Assembly: GCA_000697665.1 (NCBI GenBank)
Contig: KL197719.1
Span: forward strand, 182,682 to 246,681
Origin: Jaapia argillacea MUCL 33604
Lineage: Eukaryota > Basidiomycota > Agaricomycetes > Jaapiales > Jaapiaceae
DNA length: 64,000 bases
Reading direction: 5' to 3'
This document shows, one piece after another, positions 10,231 through 22,609 of the stretch; the first letter of the stretch is position 1; every line of letters begins with the position of its first letter. A program made the translations under genes and the position numbers. A model generated the notes under the pieces. It searched no databases and was not told where the DNA came from. It worked only from the letters and a program-made list of their open reading frames with translations.

Positions 10231-13028
10231 ATGCCTACTCCTCGCCGGGCAAGTACCGCCAGTCGAACTTCAAGGTTACAATTATACGTCGATATTCCAC
10301 CGTCTCCACTCCATCGCACTCCTTCGCTGCGTAGTCTTCACGTGTCTGGCCACAAAGAAAACGCGCCTGGCGACAACAGCATGTCGTCTTCTCCGAACAA
10401 GCGCAAACTCTCCAATAGAGATACAGCTGACTCGCACTCTGATGCGGATGCGACTGCGTCAGCTCCACCGAAGGCAAAGAAGCAGAAACTGACCAAGTCG
10501 GCGAGTATGACCAGTATGAAGCCGCCCAAGAAGGCTGTGTCTACTACGAGTGCAGCGCTAAAGATCAAACCATCTAATGCAAATGAAGAATATCCGGATG
10601 GCTACTTTTACTGCCATCAATGTGCTAAAAAGCGCGACAACTCGGGTGAGTTTCACGCCTTCTTCATCATGTTGAAGACAGTGACTGACTGGAAGAGTCG
10701 ATAGTTGGTTTGCAGTGTACGTTTGCTACAGATGCATCCAATAAAGTCCACGATGCGAGGTGTAGAGCGAAATATTGCAAGTCTTGCCTGAAGAATCGAT
10801 ATGGCGAAGAGTCGGACGACATTCGCGCCGCTGGCGAGACGGGGAAGCCTCGGGGGCACATTAAAGGCTTGGGCTACATTTTCAAGTCAGTTGCTTTCCT
10901 TTACTCGATTTGCAGAATGATGAATTGATATTGGGGTTCGTGGTTGTAGATGCCCGAGATGCAAAGATGCTTGCAATTGTCGTGCCTGTCGTAAAGCCAA
11001 AGGTCTTGAACCGACCGGGTGCGTCCCAATCGTTCCCAGCAGCCGACCTACGGTGTTGACTTGGATGCTCTTTCTATCCTTATGGTTTCAGGAACCTCAC
11101 CTTAGCTGCTCGTAAATCCGGCATCGAGTCCGTTGCGGATATGCTCAACCAAGATCCTTCAGCTCAGGTGAGCTCTGTTGCCGTGTTCTGTTTCTTCATG
11201 AATTTGAACCAACTCCGCACTTAGGGCATTCAACCCGGCAAAGGTCGTCATACGGCAACGGAGACCAAACCAAAGGCTTCTAAAGTTGATAAGGTGAAAA
11301 GAACAGACATCGCAACTTCAGTCGCGCCATCTGCTTCGACGTCCAAGACTCTCGCTGCCTCGACCACGAAAGCAAAGCCTAAGACAGAATCAGTGCCAAA
11401 GCCCGCAGCTAAGCCGAAAGCTTTACCTAAACCTAAACCCCTTCCTCAACCCGAATGGGAGCCAGTCCCAACGTCTCTCTCCTACTCCTCGGCTGAGTCG
11501 CGAATGTATGTTAGGGAATTCGTGATGAGGTTTAGTATGGGAGGGTTACTGGACGTTACTAAGACGCATTTGGACGAATTCGATGAATTAGGGGGACGTG
11601 GTATGAGTGAGGGAGAAGATGAGGGAGAGGTTGAAGTTGGGTGGGTAAGTGAGGGTTGTGTTAGGAGCGTTTTGATGGCGCTTTTGGGACTATTCTTGGC
11701 CTCGGATAATGCAGGTGTGGGTGTTAAGAAGGTTGGTTTATTAATCCTGAATCTGGACGTGCCGTTCTTCTAGCTAACGTGTTTAATCTACAGTTTGTGC
11801 CAGATGCGATCAAGGATATTCGTGCCTGTGGTTCCAACCTGAACCGTATTTGGGGTGTTATGTTCACCCTTCGTGAATCTCTCAACGCATCTCATCATTC
11901 AAACACATCGCCGACTTTGACATTCCCCGATCCCTTACCGCCTTCCGCGTCTACCATCTACCACAACACTCGGAGTGGCGTCACCACTCGACACGCAGCC
12001 GCGTCCTCGTCGACCACCGCTCAGAATCACAACCACGGGGGAGTCTACGTCGCGCAGTCATCACAATTGGTTCCGGTGCTTGTGGCGCTTATCGACCAAG
12101 CGGTGGGTTTGAGCAACGTGAAGGAGGAGTTGGAAAAGGGCGGGGACGTTTCGAAGGAGAAAACTAAGGACATGAGGGATGCGCTGAAGGCTGAGAATGA
12201 AAGGTGGGAGAAAGAGAGGAGTAGGCTGGATAGCAAAGGCAGTGAGGTCAGACTTTCACTTCTTCTGACAGCTGTGGCGTTGTTTCGCCCTCCTCGGTTT
12301 GAGGTATTCTCGTTCCATAGACTAACTCGTCAATTTTTTGTTAGATCAAAGTCGCGAGGGAACTCCATAAGCAAAATCTATTGGATATCGAACAAGCGCT
12401 GAAAGTTTTAGTTTGTTCTACAATCCCCCGTTCCGGTCCTCTTGGAAAAGACGGCGATGGAAGGATATATTGGTTGCTAGGACCGGGCGCAAGTGAGAGG
12501 GAAGCCGCTGCTAATGTCCTGACTGATGGCGGGGGCAATGGGAGGATAAGCAAGAGAGCTATGGTTGGGGGTGAAGAGCGGAGGGGAATGAGGAGGTGGT
12601 CTTGGTTTCTGAGTGTCTGGGGGACAAGACCTGAGCTCCGTGGGAATGAGAAGGGGAAAGACCAGGAGGAGGAGGAGGAGGAGGAAGATGGGCAGGATCA
12701 GTGGTGGGGTTTCTCGGATCCTGAAGAGATTAAGAAGTTGGCGGGTTGGATAGAGGGCAAGTGGAAAGTCGAGGGTGATGGCATTTATGCTTCGGATGTG
12801 GATGCATCTTCAAGAGCGTCTTCCCCTCTATCCGAGTTCTCAGAAGGTGACGACGTTGATATGGATGGGCCACCGAGTAAGACCGGTTTGAGGGAGCTCA
12901 TAAAGGGCTTGAGGGAGTATGCGGAGCTGTTGGAGTGGAGGGTCAAGAAATGGGATCGAGATGAAGAGGGTACCGATAAGAACACCCTTGCGGGAACAGT
13001 TTCTGCGAGGAAGTTTTATGGACCTTGA
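10231..13028 (+). CDS. CDCA7-type zinc-finger protein (zf-4CXXC_R1) with WHIM-like C-terminal region
   Basis: About eight exons. The N-terminus is basic and disordered (MPTPRRASTASRTSR, then Ser/Lys-rich). The zinc-finger domain follows: YFYCHQCAKKRDNS, LQCTFATDASN, CRAKYCKSCLKNRYGEES, and FKCPRCKDACNCRACRKAKG, the four-CXXC signature of CDCA7/R1 proteins. The CLKNRYGE block keeps the Arg equivalent to a human CDCA7 residue mutated in ICF syndrome. Downstream is an AVT-rich basic linker, a helical segment with SAESRMYVREFVMRF that might be DDT-like, a coiled coil (KEELEKGGDVSKEKTKDMRD), and PLGKDGDGRIYWLLGPG, which resembles the WHIM2 motif of ISWI-type cofactors. An acidic Glu run precedes a C-terminal helical region. 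A chromatin role is likely; in vertebrates CDCA7 works with HELLS in DNA methylation. The DDT/WHIM assignment is my inference from short motifs. Confidence 0.82.
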
Positions 13029-13201
13029 ACGTTCTAGTGCTTGAAGTTAGACAGGAGGGGAGTGGACGAAGACTTTCAACATTATAGATACAGCTTGCTA
13101 TTAGTACATTATCCCATCACATGATACAAAGAAACTGATTTCCACATATCCGCGCTCGAGAGGTTGAGTACGCTCTGGATTCAATGATATTCGAGGAGAC
13201 T

Positions 13202-13838
13202 TCATGTCGTCCAGGGTCGCATAATGATGGACGCCAACTCATCCGGTTGTGGTGAGCGCTCGACACATTTACCCAACTGCAGGGCGAGTCTGGTAGCCAG
13301 AATGTGCTTGCACTGTAAGATATGAAGGTGGCTGTCAAGGCCAATGACTGGGAGCCAAAAGACGAGGCACACACCATGATTTGAGACTCGGAGAGGAGAA
13401 CAGCGTAAGAGAACGCCGGACAGTTGCAGTACCAGGGGATTTGACTGGCAGGAGAAAGGGACGGGAAGACACAATAGGTTGTGGTCGAGCCTGAAACCTC
13501 GTAGTGGGTTGAGGCGGAGGAGATGTATTTAATAACTAGAGCAAGCTAGTTGAGCACAACATCTCGAGAACAGTCCTATAACCTGGTATCCCGAATAGGA
13601 GTCTAATGGGTGGGAGACCAACCTGACTCCCGGTCGATCAGATCAAGAGCAGCGAGCAGCATGTTGTCTGGAGCGAAGAACCGTAGCTTTTCGATGGATT
13701 CATCCGACAGTACTATCCCGGGCCAGTTCAGTGATGCGTTGATGGGAAACAAAGGAGGTGTAGTAGCGTACGATTGCTGCCTGACTCCGGGGAAGAGAGC
13801 ACGGACTGTGCAAGCTGGAATATTTCTAGAGGAATCAT
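13202..13838 (-). CDS. SWIM-type zinc-finger protein, ZSWIM7/Sws1 homologue
   Basis: Four exons from the ATG at 13838 (MIPLEIFQLAQSVLSSPESG). The spliced product contains LRFFAPDNMLLAALDLIDRE, VIKYISSASTHYEVSGST, WYCNCPAFSYAVLLSESQ, and CKHILATRLALQLGKC. The C-x-C ... C-x-H arrangement (YCNC and MCKH) is the SWIM zinc motif, and the leader ALDLIDR plus the whole length (about 135-140 aa) match ZSWIM7, the Shu-complex component that supports Rad51-dependent homologous recombination. The second intron is about 90 bp and includes an in-frame-breaking stretch; it was chosen because TCAG|TTATTAAATAC gives the conserved VIKY. It converges with the CDCA7-like gene (3' ends 174 bp apart). Confidence 0.82.
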
Positions 13839-14284
13839 CTGCTCTCAGTCCGGGAGCCAAGAACGACGAAGTTGAACAAAAGGATCATAGCGATCGTGAT
13901 CCACTGCTATAGCTAACAGGCCATTTTACATAAGTAAGGTAAGTCTGATCTGTTCTTCGCCCACGGCAAGAAGAAAAATAATATTACACTGGGAGTATGT
14001 GACCTCGTCTGGATCACCAGCGCTGACCGGTTCATTGACCACAACAATTGGTAGTTGCAGTTTGGGATGTGGGGAAATTGAGTTCAAGTCTCTGACGTCG
14101 AATGCGCGTTCCGACGTGTTCCGGACGCGAACGTTGCAGTCAACTCCAGCTCATGTTCGCTCGTCCAAAATCCATCCTGTAAAGATCAAAAACCTGGGGA
14201 AGGAGATTGGAAATGCCGACATGTCTGCCATACTCGGTCATTTCTGGTTCCGTGGATGCCTGTACGCGCCAGAGGCTTCGACAA
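13839..14284. other. Divergent intergenic region between Sws1-like and Mmc1-like genes
   Basis: About 445 bp that should carry both promoters. Open frames across it are short or alternative N-terminal extensions without recognisable conservation. No repeat or RNA seen. Confidence 0.4.
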
Positions 14285-16812
14285 ATGTCGTTGACTTTCG
14301 CACTGGAACAAGGCCCGGTGCGTTCGATCTCCAGGGGTCAGACGTTATCTTCAGGTCGTGTTCAAAGGATACATCCCTTGCATACTGATGGCGATGCACC
14401 TCGAAGTCGGGCAGCAGGTCGCGGTCAAGGACAGAAACGTTTCGCTTCGACTCAGGTTCAACTGGCGCCAGCACCTCAGTCAACACCTTCTCCCGCAGAA
14501 ATTCCAATCCAGCCTGGGACTCTGACCATCCTGCATAAAACGAGATCACTCCTTCCTCGAGCGTTTGGCTCAAACCAACGGAAGGATGCTACTTTGCTCA
14601 AATCATGGGAAAGATTGTTGGCAGGAGCGAATTATCACTTGGCCAAGTTGAGTGCCAAACCGATCCCCAATTTGAAGGGCCCGTTTGAGTTAGAGGAGGC
14701 TGAGTGTGCTCGTATTTTCGGTGAGTTCTCACCCTTGCTATTTCGTGTTGGATGAGTTCAATATTCTGATCCATCTCGAGTCTTTAGTGTACTCTTGTGA
14801 CGAATTCTCTGGAGCCGAGGACCTGATCACAGCGTTGTTGGAGGACCCTATCTCTACAGACCAAGTACAGAACGAGATCGTGAGACATAGGTGGAAGGTA
14901 CGGAGCCATGGGCTTAGTGGCAGGGCTTTGCTAATCGAGTAGGTCGTCTCCCCTCAATGTCACCTCCTACTTTCTTCTCCCCACTTCTTGATGATCTATG
15001 CTGACTATGATATCCTTGCCGTCCTCGCAGATCGGGTCACTCTGTGTCCATGGACGATTCAGGTCCTCACCTACGGCTTCGCTTAGCCTCCCCTTGGCTT
15101 GACCAATTCCCTCTCCCAATCAAATTAGTCGAACTTGCACCATCGTCTCGAAGTCCTTCCCCGCACTCACCACCGTCTTCGGCCCACTCAGTGGTTGGGA
15201 GGGTAGAAAATCACTTGGCCCTATACTCAGCTGATATACCCATCATCGTTTGTAACCCCCTCACAACTCCTCTGGAATCACTTCTGAAGGACGGCCGCCT
15301 CCCATGCCCACTACACCCCAATACCATCCTTGTCTTCACAGCCACAACATACTCACCTGAGATATACTCTCACATCCGCTCATCCATCGCTCACACCCAG
15401 TTTGTTCGAGCACATCCAGAAGGCTTCTCTACAGTCGCTGAAGCCGAAGCCGAGGAGTTGGCTGAGAACACGGCGAGCCCGAAGATCCTATTCGTCGACC
15501 CATCCAGAGCGCTTGATGCTATCCAGACTCTCCGGTCAGATTTATCCAAAAGGCGAGCGGTGCAGAAATTCCAGGACGATTTTATGGGCAGTAAGGTCTC
15601 TGGTGTCACAGATACCATAAGGGGGATCTTCTCATCCCTATCCTCTGCCAAGTCCAAGGGGTCGAAGCAGGCCGGGACTGGCGAGTCTACCCTGTCTCGG
15701 TTGCGAAAACCGACGGTGCACTCTGTCATCCGCGGAGCATTCAACGCCTTCCGTACCTCGCTATCAGATGAGGAGAAGGAGATCCGCGCTGTTCAAGCGC
15801 AGATCACCGCCCTCCGAGCGAAGGTGGATCAGTTGAAAGCGAAGATGCAAGCCGACGTCCTCGGGGCTGATGATGGCGAAGGGGGAGAGAAGGTTGCTGC
15901 TGCGTTGAAATCCGCCGAAAAGGAAATGATTGAGGTGATGAAAGCTCTGACTTGGTGGAAGGCTGCGTGGAGAGTTGACGAGATTGGGCAAATCGTTGGG
16001 TCAGCTGCGGAAAAGGTTTGGTGCAAGCAACTTGAAGACCAGGTCCGACTTCAAATTATTTGTGCCCTGTTCCCGACTGACTGTCACCTTGCAGCTGATC
16101 CTCCATGCCGGCCGACTTTCTGCGATCCAAAAGTTCCTCAACGATTCCACTACTGCTTTGCTCGCCTCTCACTCTTCATCTTCAATATTCCATTCTCCAG
16201 TCCTCCAAAATTCCCTCTCACAGCTGGCGTCATCCCCTTCCTACCCCATCACTCCGTCGACCCTTACAGGTCCCCTATACACACGCCTGGACCAGCTGAA
16301 GACATACCCTACAACCCAGCTCCACCTCTCTGCTCAGCGCATGGTATTGACCATGAGTGGCAGTATTGCGGGGAGTGCTGGAATAGGATGGGCCGCGTGG
16401 GCGGGCTACTTGAGCTCTGGAATCCTGGGTCTGGCAGAGGGTGGAGTGGAGGTGGGGACTGCTGTTGGGGTTGGGATGCTGGGTGCCGTAGCAGGCACTA
16501 GATGGGCAGTGGGAAAATGGGAGAAGGCAAAAAGAAGGTGGTGGAACGACTGGAAGAGAGTTGGCGATGGGTTAGGCAGGGACTTGAAGGTAATGGTGAA
16601 TTACTCCTTGAACTTGTGGGTGTGCTGATTGGTTTATTGCCCAGGCGACTTTGGAAAACACGGTGGACAGGCAAGTCGTCATCGTGCCTACGAAGGCTTG
16701 TGAAGCTCTCGGGGAGATGGTACACAAGAGGAAAGAGGAGATGGATGCCCTTCTGAACGAGGTTGATGAACTGCAACTGCAACTGGACGCCGTGGAGGAG
16801 CGGAATGCCTAG
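14285..16812 (+). CDS. Mmc1-like fungal mitochondrial protein (putative)
   Basis: Five to six exons give a protein of roughly 750 residues. The N-terminus (MSLTFALEQGPVRSISRGQT, later GRGQGQKRFASTQVQ) is Arg/Ser-rich and lacks acids, like a mitochondrial presequence. It continues with DLITALLEDPISTDQ, a strand-rich block (LALYSADIPIIVCNPLTTPL, HPNTILVFTATTYS) that could be part of a nucleotide-binding-like fold, a helical coiled-coil stretch (EIRAVQAQITALRAKVDQLK), and a Gly/Ala-rich membrane segment (SGSIAGSAGIGWAAWAGYLS, then VGTAVGVGMLGAVAG). The C-terminus is a second coiled coil ending at 16812. This layout resembles fungal Mmc1, a dynamin-like mitochondrial inner-membrane protein, but I recognise it by architecture rather than a catalytic motif. 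The start choice assumes the ATG at 14285; an in-frame ATG exists at 14207. Confidence 0.62.
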
Positions 16813-17089
16813 TCATAAATCATGACGGGGGAACGAGCATCAGCCTCACGAGAAGTCGTCGACGTCTCAATTTTATATCCGGCTATATATCGCTATGTTG
16901 TTTTGCTATGCATCCGTCGGAGCTGCGAAAATCGTGGCGACGGAGCGGAAGTGCGTTAGGAATTTCATGGTCGGCAAGTGGGAAACGAGGGCGACAGTTG
17001 ATATATGTTCGGAATGGTACATTGCATTACAAGAATCTAAGTCCTCCATAGCAACAAAGTCCACACGATAACCCAAAGTACATTTACAA

Positions 17090-18148
17090 TCATAGCTCGT
17101 CACTGGTGATGACGATCTTTGGCGTCGGCGTAGCCCCTCCACCAGCTTGATGGCTCCGTTGAGATTCGAAATCACGACCAGTATCCGGCTCGTCATCGTC
17201 ATCGTCACCAATTCCGAACACCTCCTCCCTCTCATCCCAGACATCTTCCAGCCGAATCTTGCCCGTCGCACCTCCCCCGCCACTGTGTGGTGTAGATTTT
17301 TTGCTCTTGCTGGGTTTCGATGAACTTGGAGATGGTTGATGGGTGCTATGGGTAGGCAACAAAGGAGTCGCTCGGTCTTCGTCGTCGGAAGCCAGGGAGA
17401 GCAGGGATTCGTTCGAGCCGTTAAGCGGACGATATAGCCGGGCGATCTGGAAATGACGGTCAGGACGATGAATCGCGGAATGGGAAGGTCGAACAAACCT
17501 CTCTTCTGTGGCGATAATATCGCTCAAGATAATACGCAATGCATAAACCTATTGCCGAGCCTAATAGATTGGCCTAGGTGAGAGTTAGCTGAGTGCATAC
17601 TTGCGAAGACAATACAGCAAACCCACAACAACATCGCCAAACTGGAACTCCTTATACTGTCAAATGTCGAAGGTTAGAGAGTAGTAAGTTGAAGGAACCA
17701 ATGGCACGTACCGGAAGAGTAGCTTGCACGAATTCGCTAACAATACCTCCAAAGAAGAAACAAACGATGCCGGTAAAGATCAGTCCGGAGTATCGCCAAA
17801 ACCATATTCGCCTGGCGTCTCTTTCAGGTTTGGGGACCAGCAAGTCAGTAAAACCGACAAATCAGTGTGTATGGTGGTGTGGACTCACTCTTCAACGTCA
17901 AATATGAAGTAAAAGATCCCAGTCGCGAAACATAGGCAGAAGAAGTGGAGGAGTTTATCGTTGAGCGGTAGAGCATGTGGGATGTCCGTGAAGCCCAGCA
18001 GAGCCAAGATAAGCATCACAATGCAAGTAAATATGAGGAACCACTATAATATCGTTCATTCGACGCATGGAGACGAGTAACTCCAGTCAGTTGGGGAGCT
18101 CAGAACCGTGTCAAGGGAGTGACTGACAGGACGAAATCGAATAGGCAT
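17090..18148 (-). CDS. VanZ-domain integral membrane protein
   Basis: Starts with MPIRFRP at 18148, then after an intron WFLIFTCIVMLILALLGFTD, IPHALPLNDKLLHFFCLCFA and TGIFYFIFDVEEDARRIWFW, then GIVCFFFGGIVSEFVQATLP, YKEFQFGDVVANLLGSAIGL and a charged tail. The block N/DKLLHF...F..E..Q......F...D...N..G is the VanZ-like signature: four membrane helices with conserved acidic and Asn residues. The last two introns were placed to restore GDVVANLLGSAIGL. The cytoplasmic tail is Ser-rich and acidic (DDDDDEPDTGRDF). VanZ proteins are best known from bacterial teicoplanin resistance; the fungal version has no established function. An in-frame upstream ATG at 18262 would add 38 basic residues. Confidence 0.85.
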
Positions 18149-18380
18149 GTCGTATTTCGGTATTCGGTATGGATAGGACCGCATGATAGCCTTGGTCGTC
18201 TTGCGTATGTATTTTCGAGCATTTCGAGGAGATTTTGAAGAATGTGAAGAGTCCAAGTCCATGGTTGCTGACGTCGTAGTCGGTTGCGGTCAAAGGGCGA
18301 ACTCGAGGCGATGCCGTCGGCGCTTGCCTATCGACCCTCGGTTTCTCGGGAACTTGTGCCGCTCCTTGTCCTCCCGTTCA

Positions 18381-19214
18381 ATGTCCAAAGCGATATCACG
18401 TCTGAAACCTATTATTCGAGCAATGTCAACCTCTGCATCCTCATCGTTGTCCGAATATTCCTCATGTGAAATCTCAGATGCTCTCATCAAACTGGGTCTT
18501 CCTCATGGGGGGCACATTCCCGACATCCATATGTTTTCGCCTTCACCAGCATCCTCTCCGGGAGCCAGGATCTGTGGGCCAGCGTACACTGTACAAATGG
18601 TATTGGGTTCGGACAACTCGGCGCCAAAACTGGCTTCCCATTTTGTTGATACGGCGACAGAGGGATCGGTTATTGTGATCAACGTACCACCCTGTTCGGT
18701 TCTACATTCTTTGTACCACTACTGGGATTCCTGCTGATTCCACCCCCATTTCTTGCTCCAAATTATCTTCGAATTCCACCCTCGTGAACCAGACGTCAAG
18801 AATGCTGTTTGGGGCGGTCTGATGACAGCAGGAGCACAAGCTCGAGGAGCTATCGGAGTGATCATCTCTGGACGATGCAGAGACCTCTCCGAGCACCGGG
18901 CTTTGACTTTTCCCGTCTTCGCTCGCTCACACTCAACCCTTGGACAATCTCCTTTCACTCGTCCCTCCGCAGTCAACATCCCTGTCGTGATCCAACCTCA
19001 GAGCTCTGGGGAGTCAGAATTCCCCGCCGTGACCGTTAAACCTGGAGATTTCATGGTAGCCGACGAGGATGGAGTAGTTTGTGTGCCAACAGAGTTGGTC
19101 GAGAAAGTCGTCGATTTGGCAAAGAGGAGTAGGGAGGTTGACGAGAAGTGTATGGCGGATATCAAAGCTGGCAAGGGAGTCCAAGCGAGTTTCAAGGAAC
19201 ATAGAGGAAAGTAG
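18381..19214 (+). CDS. RraA / 4-hydroxy-4-methyl-2-oxoglutarate aldolase family protein
   Basis: Two exons. Motifs: EISDALIKLGLPHGGHIPDI near the N-terminus, GPAYTVQMV, AVWGGLMTAGAQARGAIGVI and ISGRCRDLSE (the substrate/Mg-binding G...G.RD loop), PGDFMVADEDGVVCVP (metal-proximal DGV) and a C-terminal helix. The family folds as an RraA trimer; members are class II pyruvate aldolases or RNase E regulators in bacteria, and in fungi the role is usually taken to be an oxaloacetate/HMG-type aldolase. The intron at 18694-18792 begins with an atypical GTTCGG donor, chosen since it joins NVPPY to VKNAVWGG. The start at 18381 gives a basic, Ser/Arg-rich leader that may be a mitochondrial presequence; 18423 (MSTSASSS) is the alternative. 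It lies 232 bp from the divergent VanZ gene. Confidence 0.85.
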
Positions 19215-19388
19215 GGTTGGGCTTAAAGATAATCTTGGTGGGGGAGACGAAGAGTCTGTTACGAGTGTAGGTTTAGATGTCAAGAACTGCTACAGAGTAT
19301 GCAATACAATCAATACAAAGTCCCATAGATATTAGATTCTACCCTTTGGATCCTAAGCCTCTGTTCACCGAAGCAATTCCTGAGCCAA

Positions 19389-22285
19389 TCATTTCTTCCG
19401 TTTCCCTGCAACCTTCCCATGCCCGCTCTGCTTTCCCCCACCCTTTCCTCGCAAATCTAGCGACTCAACTTGAGCCTCTAAGATCGCACCTCGACTCAGG
19501 CAGAAGTCAACATGAGCGTTGAACCCGACGTTGTCAGTATCTTGGGCTTTGCCGCATATTGGACAAACCATGGAACCAGGCTTCGAGGGAAACTCGTCAG
19601 CCTGTCGATGTTTCGAGGGACCTGCGTCAGGCTTGGTGGGAGACGACGAGGTAGTGCTGTGGGGTTTCCGCTTCCCTTTATCCTCAAGTGGATTGGTGGT
19701 TGATGAAGTGGAAGTTTGCATAGAAGACGTGGATTTGGGCCTCACCCTCATTCCCTGTCCGGTGTTCGTCCGCGAATCAGGCGGGTCCTTCACTTCCAAC
19801 TCCTCTCGATCAACGAGGCCACTTTCCACCCCCACTTCCCCTCCAACCAGGTCCATATCCAATCCAGCTTCTTCAAACTCATGTTCCTCAAACCCAGGCA
19901 TGGACTCTGGAAAATCGTCGTCGTCGGGATCAAGCTGGTTTTCCTTTGGTTCAGCTCCGCCCGAGTCTAAATCTGGATGGTGAATTTCAAGCTTTGGTTT
20001 CTTCCTTGGCGATGTCGATGTCTGGGCGGATTCAAAGAACTGCGCAACCCTTCCGATTAGCCATGGTAGAGTTGGGTAAGAAAACCTCAGCCTACCCGTT
20101 TAATCCCTCGACCTTCATCAGCCTTCAAATCCTTCAGTTTCGTGGCCCGCAACCCGATAAGTCGAAGCTTGAGCGGCCATTCGTGCATTAGCAACTCTTT
20201 TCCGATCTGCGAGACAATGAACATTGGAACTAGGAAACAGAGGATTTCCAGACGCACGTTGAACAATTCCTCTTTCTTGGAGACCCATCGATCAAAAGAC
20301 TTGGCTCGAGTGAACACTAGGGACCATCATCTTGTCAGAGACTCGTAGTGGTGGGTCGAGGGCCAGCCAGACATACCTTGAAAGTTATCAAGCTTGTACT
20401 TTAAAGTAATCGTCCTCCCAGCCCACCCCCTGTCACCCATGTCACTAGCCAACTCAACCGCAACTTCATCCAGTTTTTTCAATATTTTCTCCTTGTCCGT
20501 AATCGTGCCAAACGTCCTGAATGAAAATCAATCCCACTATCCATACGGGGAGACATAAATTTGAAGGACGAACCGTTCCGCACCGATACTCTTCCTCTCT
20601 TCTCTTGTGTAGGGTTCAACGTTGTTTGAGGCAATGCCTAGGTATGTCCGAAGAAGAAATTTGAGTCCAAATTGTTTGTCCATTAGCGATAAGGTGGCAC
20701 GGTGGGCATAGATATCGCCACAAGTCTAAGCACAATCGATGAGCAACAAAAGGGACCGAGACAAGTGTGGATCCTATGTACCTTGATGCCGATAGAGTCA
20801 AGCAGTCTCTCATTCACTCTGCCAATACCTGGGATTTTCCGGATTGAAAGGTCATACATGAAAGCCGTAATCACTTTTCTGTCGAAGGGGAGGTGGAATT
20901 GTCCATTTGGTTTGTTCTGCAATAGAATCGATAATTCGGCTCAGGCTTGAAACATCAAGGCACAAGAGCCAAACCTTGTCCGAACATATCTGGGTAAAAC
21001 AGGGACTTGACAGTTGGTAGCAGGCCTCGGATCAAGTCCCACATGAACTTACCTTTGCCAGCATCTGATCGGGAGTGATTGTCAGCAGGACTTGATAATG
21101 TTGGTTGGAGAGACGCAGTCCTACCTTGTTCGGAGCAATCCCTGCGCTGACAGTCAAATTCGTCTCCTGATGGACTTGTTCTCTCATTTTTGCAACGCAG
21201 TCATCAGCGGTCAGACTATGCTCTTCGCAGTATGAGGTGATACTTCAGTGGAGCATAAAAGGGCTAAATTTGAGAAAAGGATGGTGAAACTGGAGATTAC
21301 TAACTTGAGGTATCCTTCATCACATCCAGCTGCAAGCATGTTCGGATCGTACTGTCGAAAGATCGACATGACTTGATCTGACATCTCAGAGTAGCGGGAA
21401 AAGTGCATCTTGACGAAAATAAGTTCTGGGCATAGTTTCTTGGCGATGAAACCTGACCGGGAGGGCCCGATGGTCATTGCGTAGTTGACGCAAGGATAAT
21501 GTTATCGAGGGAAAATACATGAATGAAGGGGGAAGCGCACCTGGCATACCCGACCGGACGCCAAATTTCCGGGCTTCATATGATGCCGTTGTCAACACCC
21601 CACCAAGACTTCCCACCTAGCTCCACATTAGCGAGGATCTCAGCAAGACTTGGGGGGAGTACGCACCCCAAACGGTTTGCCAGCTAGGTCGGGATTGTCG
21701 AGCATCTCAACGTTGGCGTAGAAGGCGTCCATATCCACATGAACAATGATTTGCGTGAGATCCCTTGTTGACTCCAACTCAACAAGCTGGGAAGACTCGT
21801 ATGAAAAAATCTCAGCACCCGATTTCATGAGACTCACAAGTTCATCCACTGCTCTTTCGATCTTGGCTAACAAGGCCGTTCTGTGATGTGAAAACCACGC
21901 CACGACGAATACCAAAAGCACTCACGGAGGTTAGCGCCTTTCGTTAACTCGTCTCTCTGCTTCAAAATCCGTGCGATCCGCTCAGTAAGATCCTTGTCTT
22001 TTCTCTTCTCGTTCTGCAAACCAAGGGTGAGTTCTTGGTGGGCGGGGAATGAGATTGGGTCCGAAACACCTCGTAAAACTTCGATCCCTTGGATGCCTCT
22101 GCAATGACCTTGTTGATTTCAGTTTGATCCTTTGCAAGTCTGATGGAGTATTTCTCAGTAGAGGAGCCCTCTGGAGTGAATGTGGGTTATGCTAACCCAG
22201 CTTTTGTGGTCGAAGGGCCTGCGAGGCGTTTGATGAGACTGGCTGAGTCTTGAGATGGCTCTGCTAGTGGAGTCGAATATTCCAT
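19389..22285 (-). CDS. DNA polymerase kappa (Y-family translesion polymerase)
   Basis: Many exons from the ATG at 22285 (MEYSTPLAEPSQDSASLIKR). Blocks: the N-clasp KYSIRLAKDQTEINKVIAEA with GSKFYE and the following helix; palm motif IIVHVDMDAFYANVEMLDNP; SYEARKFGVRSGMPGFIAKK; catalytic acidic pair in MLAAGCDEGYL; ETNLTVSAGIAPNKMLAKVC; the helix-hairpin-helix region IRKIPGIGRVNERLLDSIGI; little-finger residues NVEPYTREERKSIGAERTF and GRTITLKYKLDNF. The C-terminal tail has one Rad18-like UBZ finger (MVCPICGKAQDTDNVGFNAH, then VDFC) that should bind ubiquitinated PCNA; vertebrate pol kappa has two. The usual SLDEAYL is GCDEGYL here with both catalytic acids kept. Function: bypass of minor-groove lesions in the nucleus. 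Confidence 0.93.
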
Positions 22286-22609
22286 CCATAAAATGGCCTC
22301 GCAAACAAACCAGATGGTGGTCAACACAGACAATGATAATTTCGACAGTTACTTATATACACAGAGGTCGGGGCAAGAAAGTGAAAGAGTCAAATCAACG
22401 CGACCGAAGTTCGAACGTGATTTGGCATTCCGATCATGTGCGCGTTACAGCGCGTCACCCACTGTCACGCGGGTTTGAAGGCCACTGGCAAGACCTTGTA
22501 CAGTAACTGCACACCTTCATGAAAAGGCATGACAAGTTACATCAGCGATAAATACACATATAGACGACGTAAGAATCAGACACTGTCCTGAGACGTAACC
22601 TACCACACT
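22286..22609. other. Spacer between the pol kappa start and the caspase-like stop (same strand)
   Basis: About 320 bp holding the pol kappa promoter and the 3' UTR of the upstream gene. Nothing coding is supported. Confidence 0.45.
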
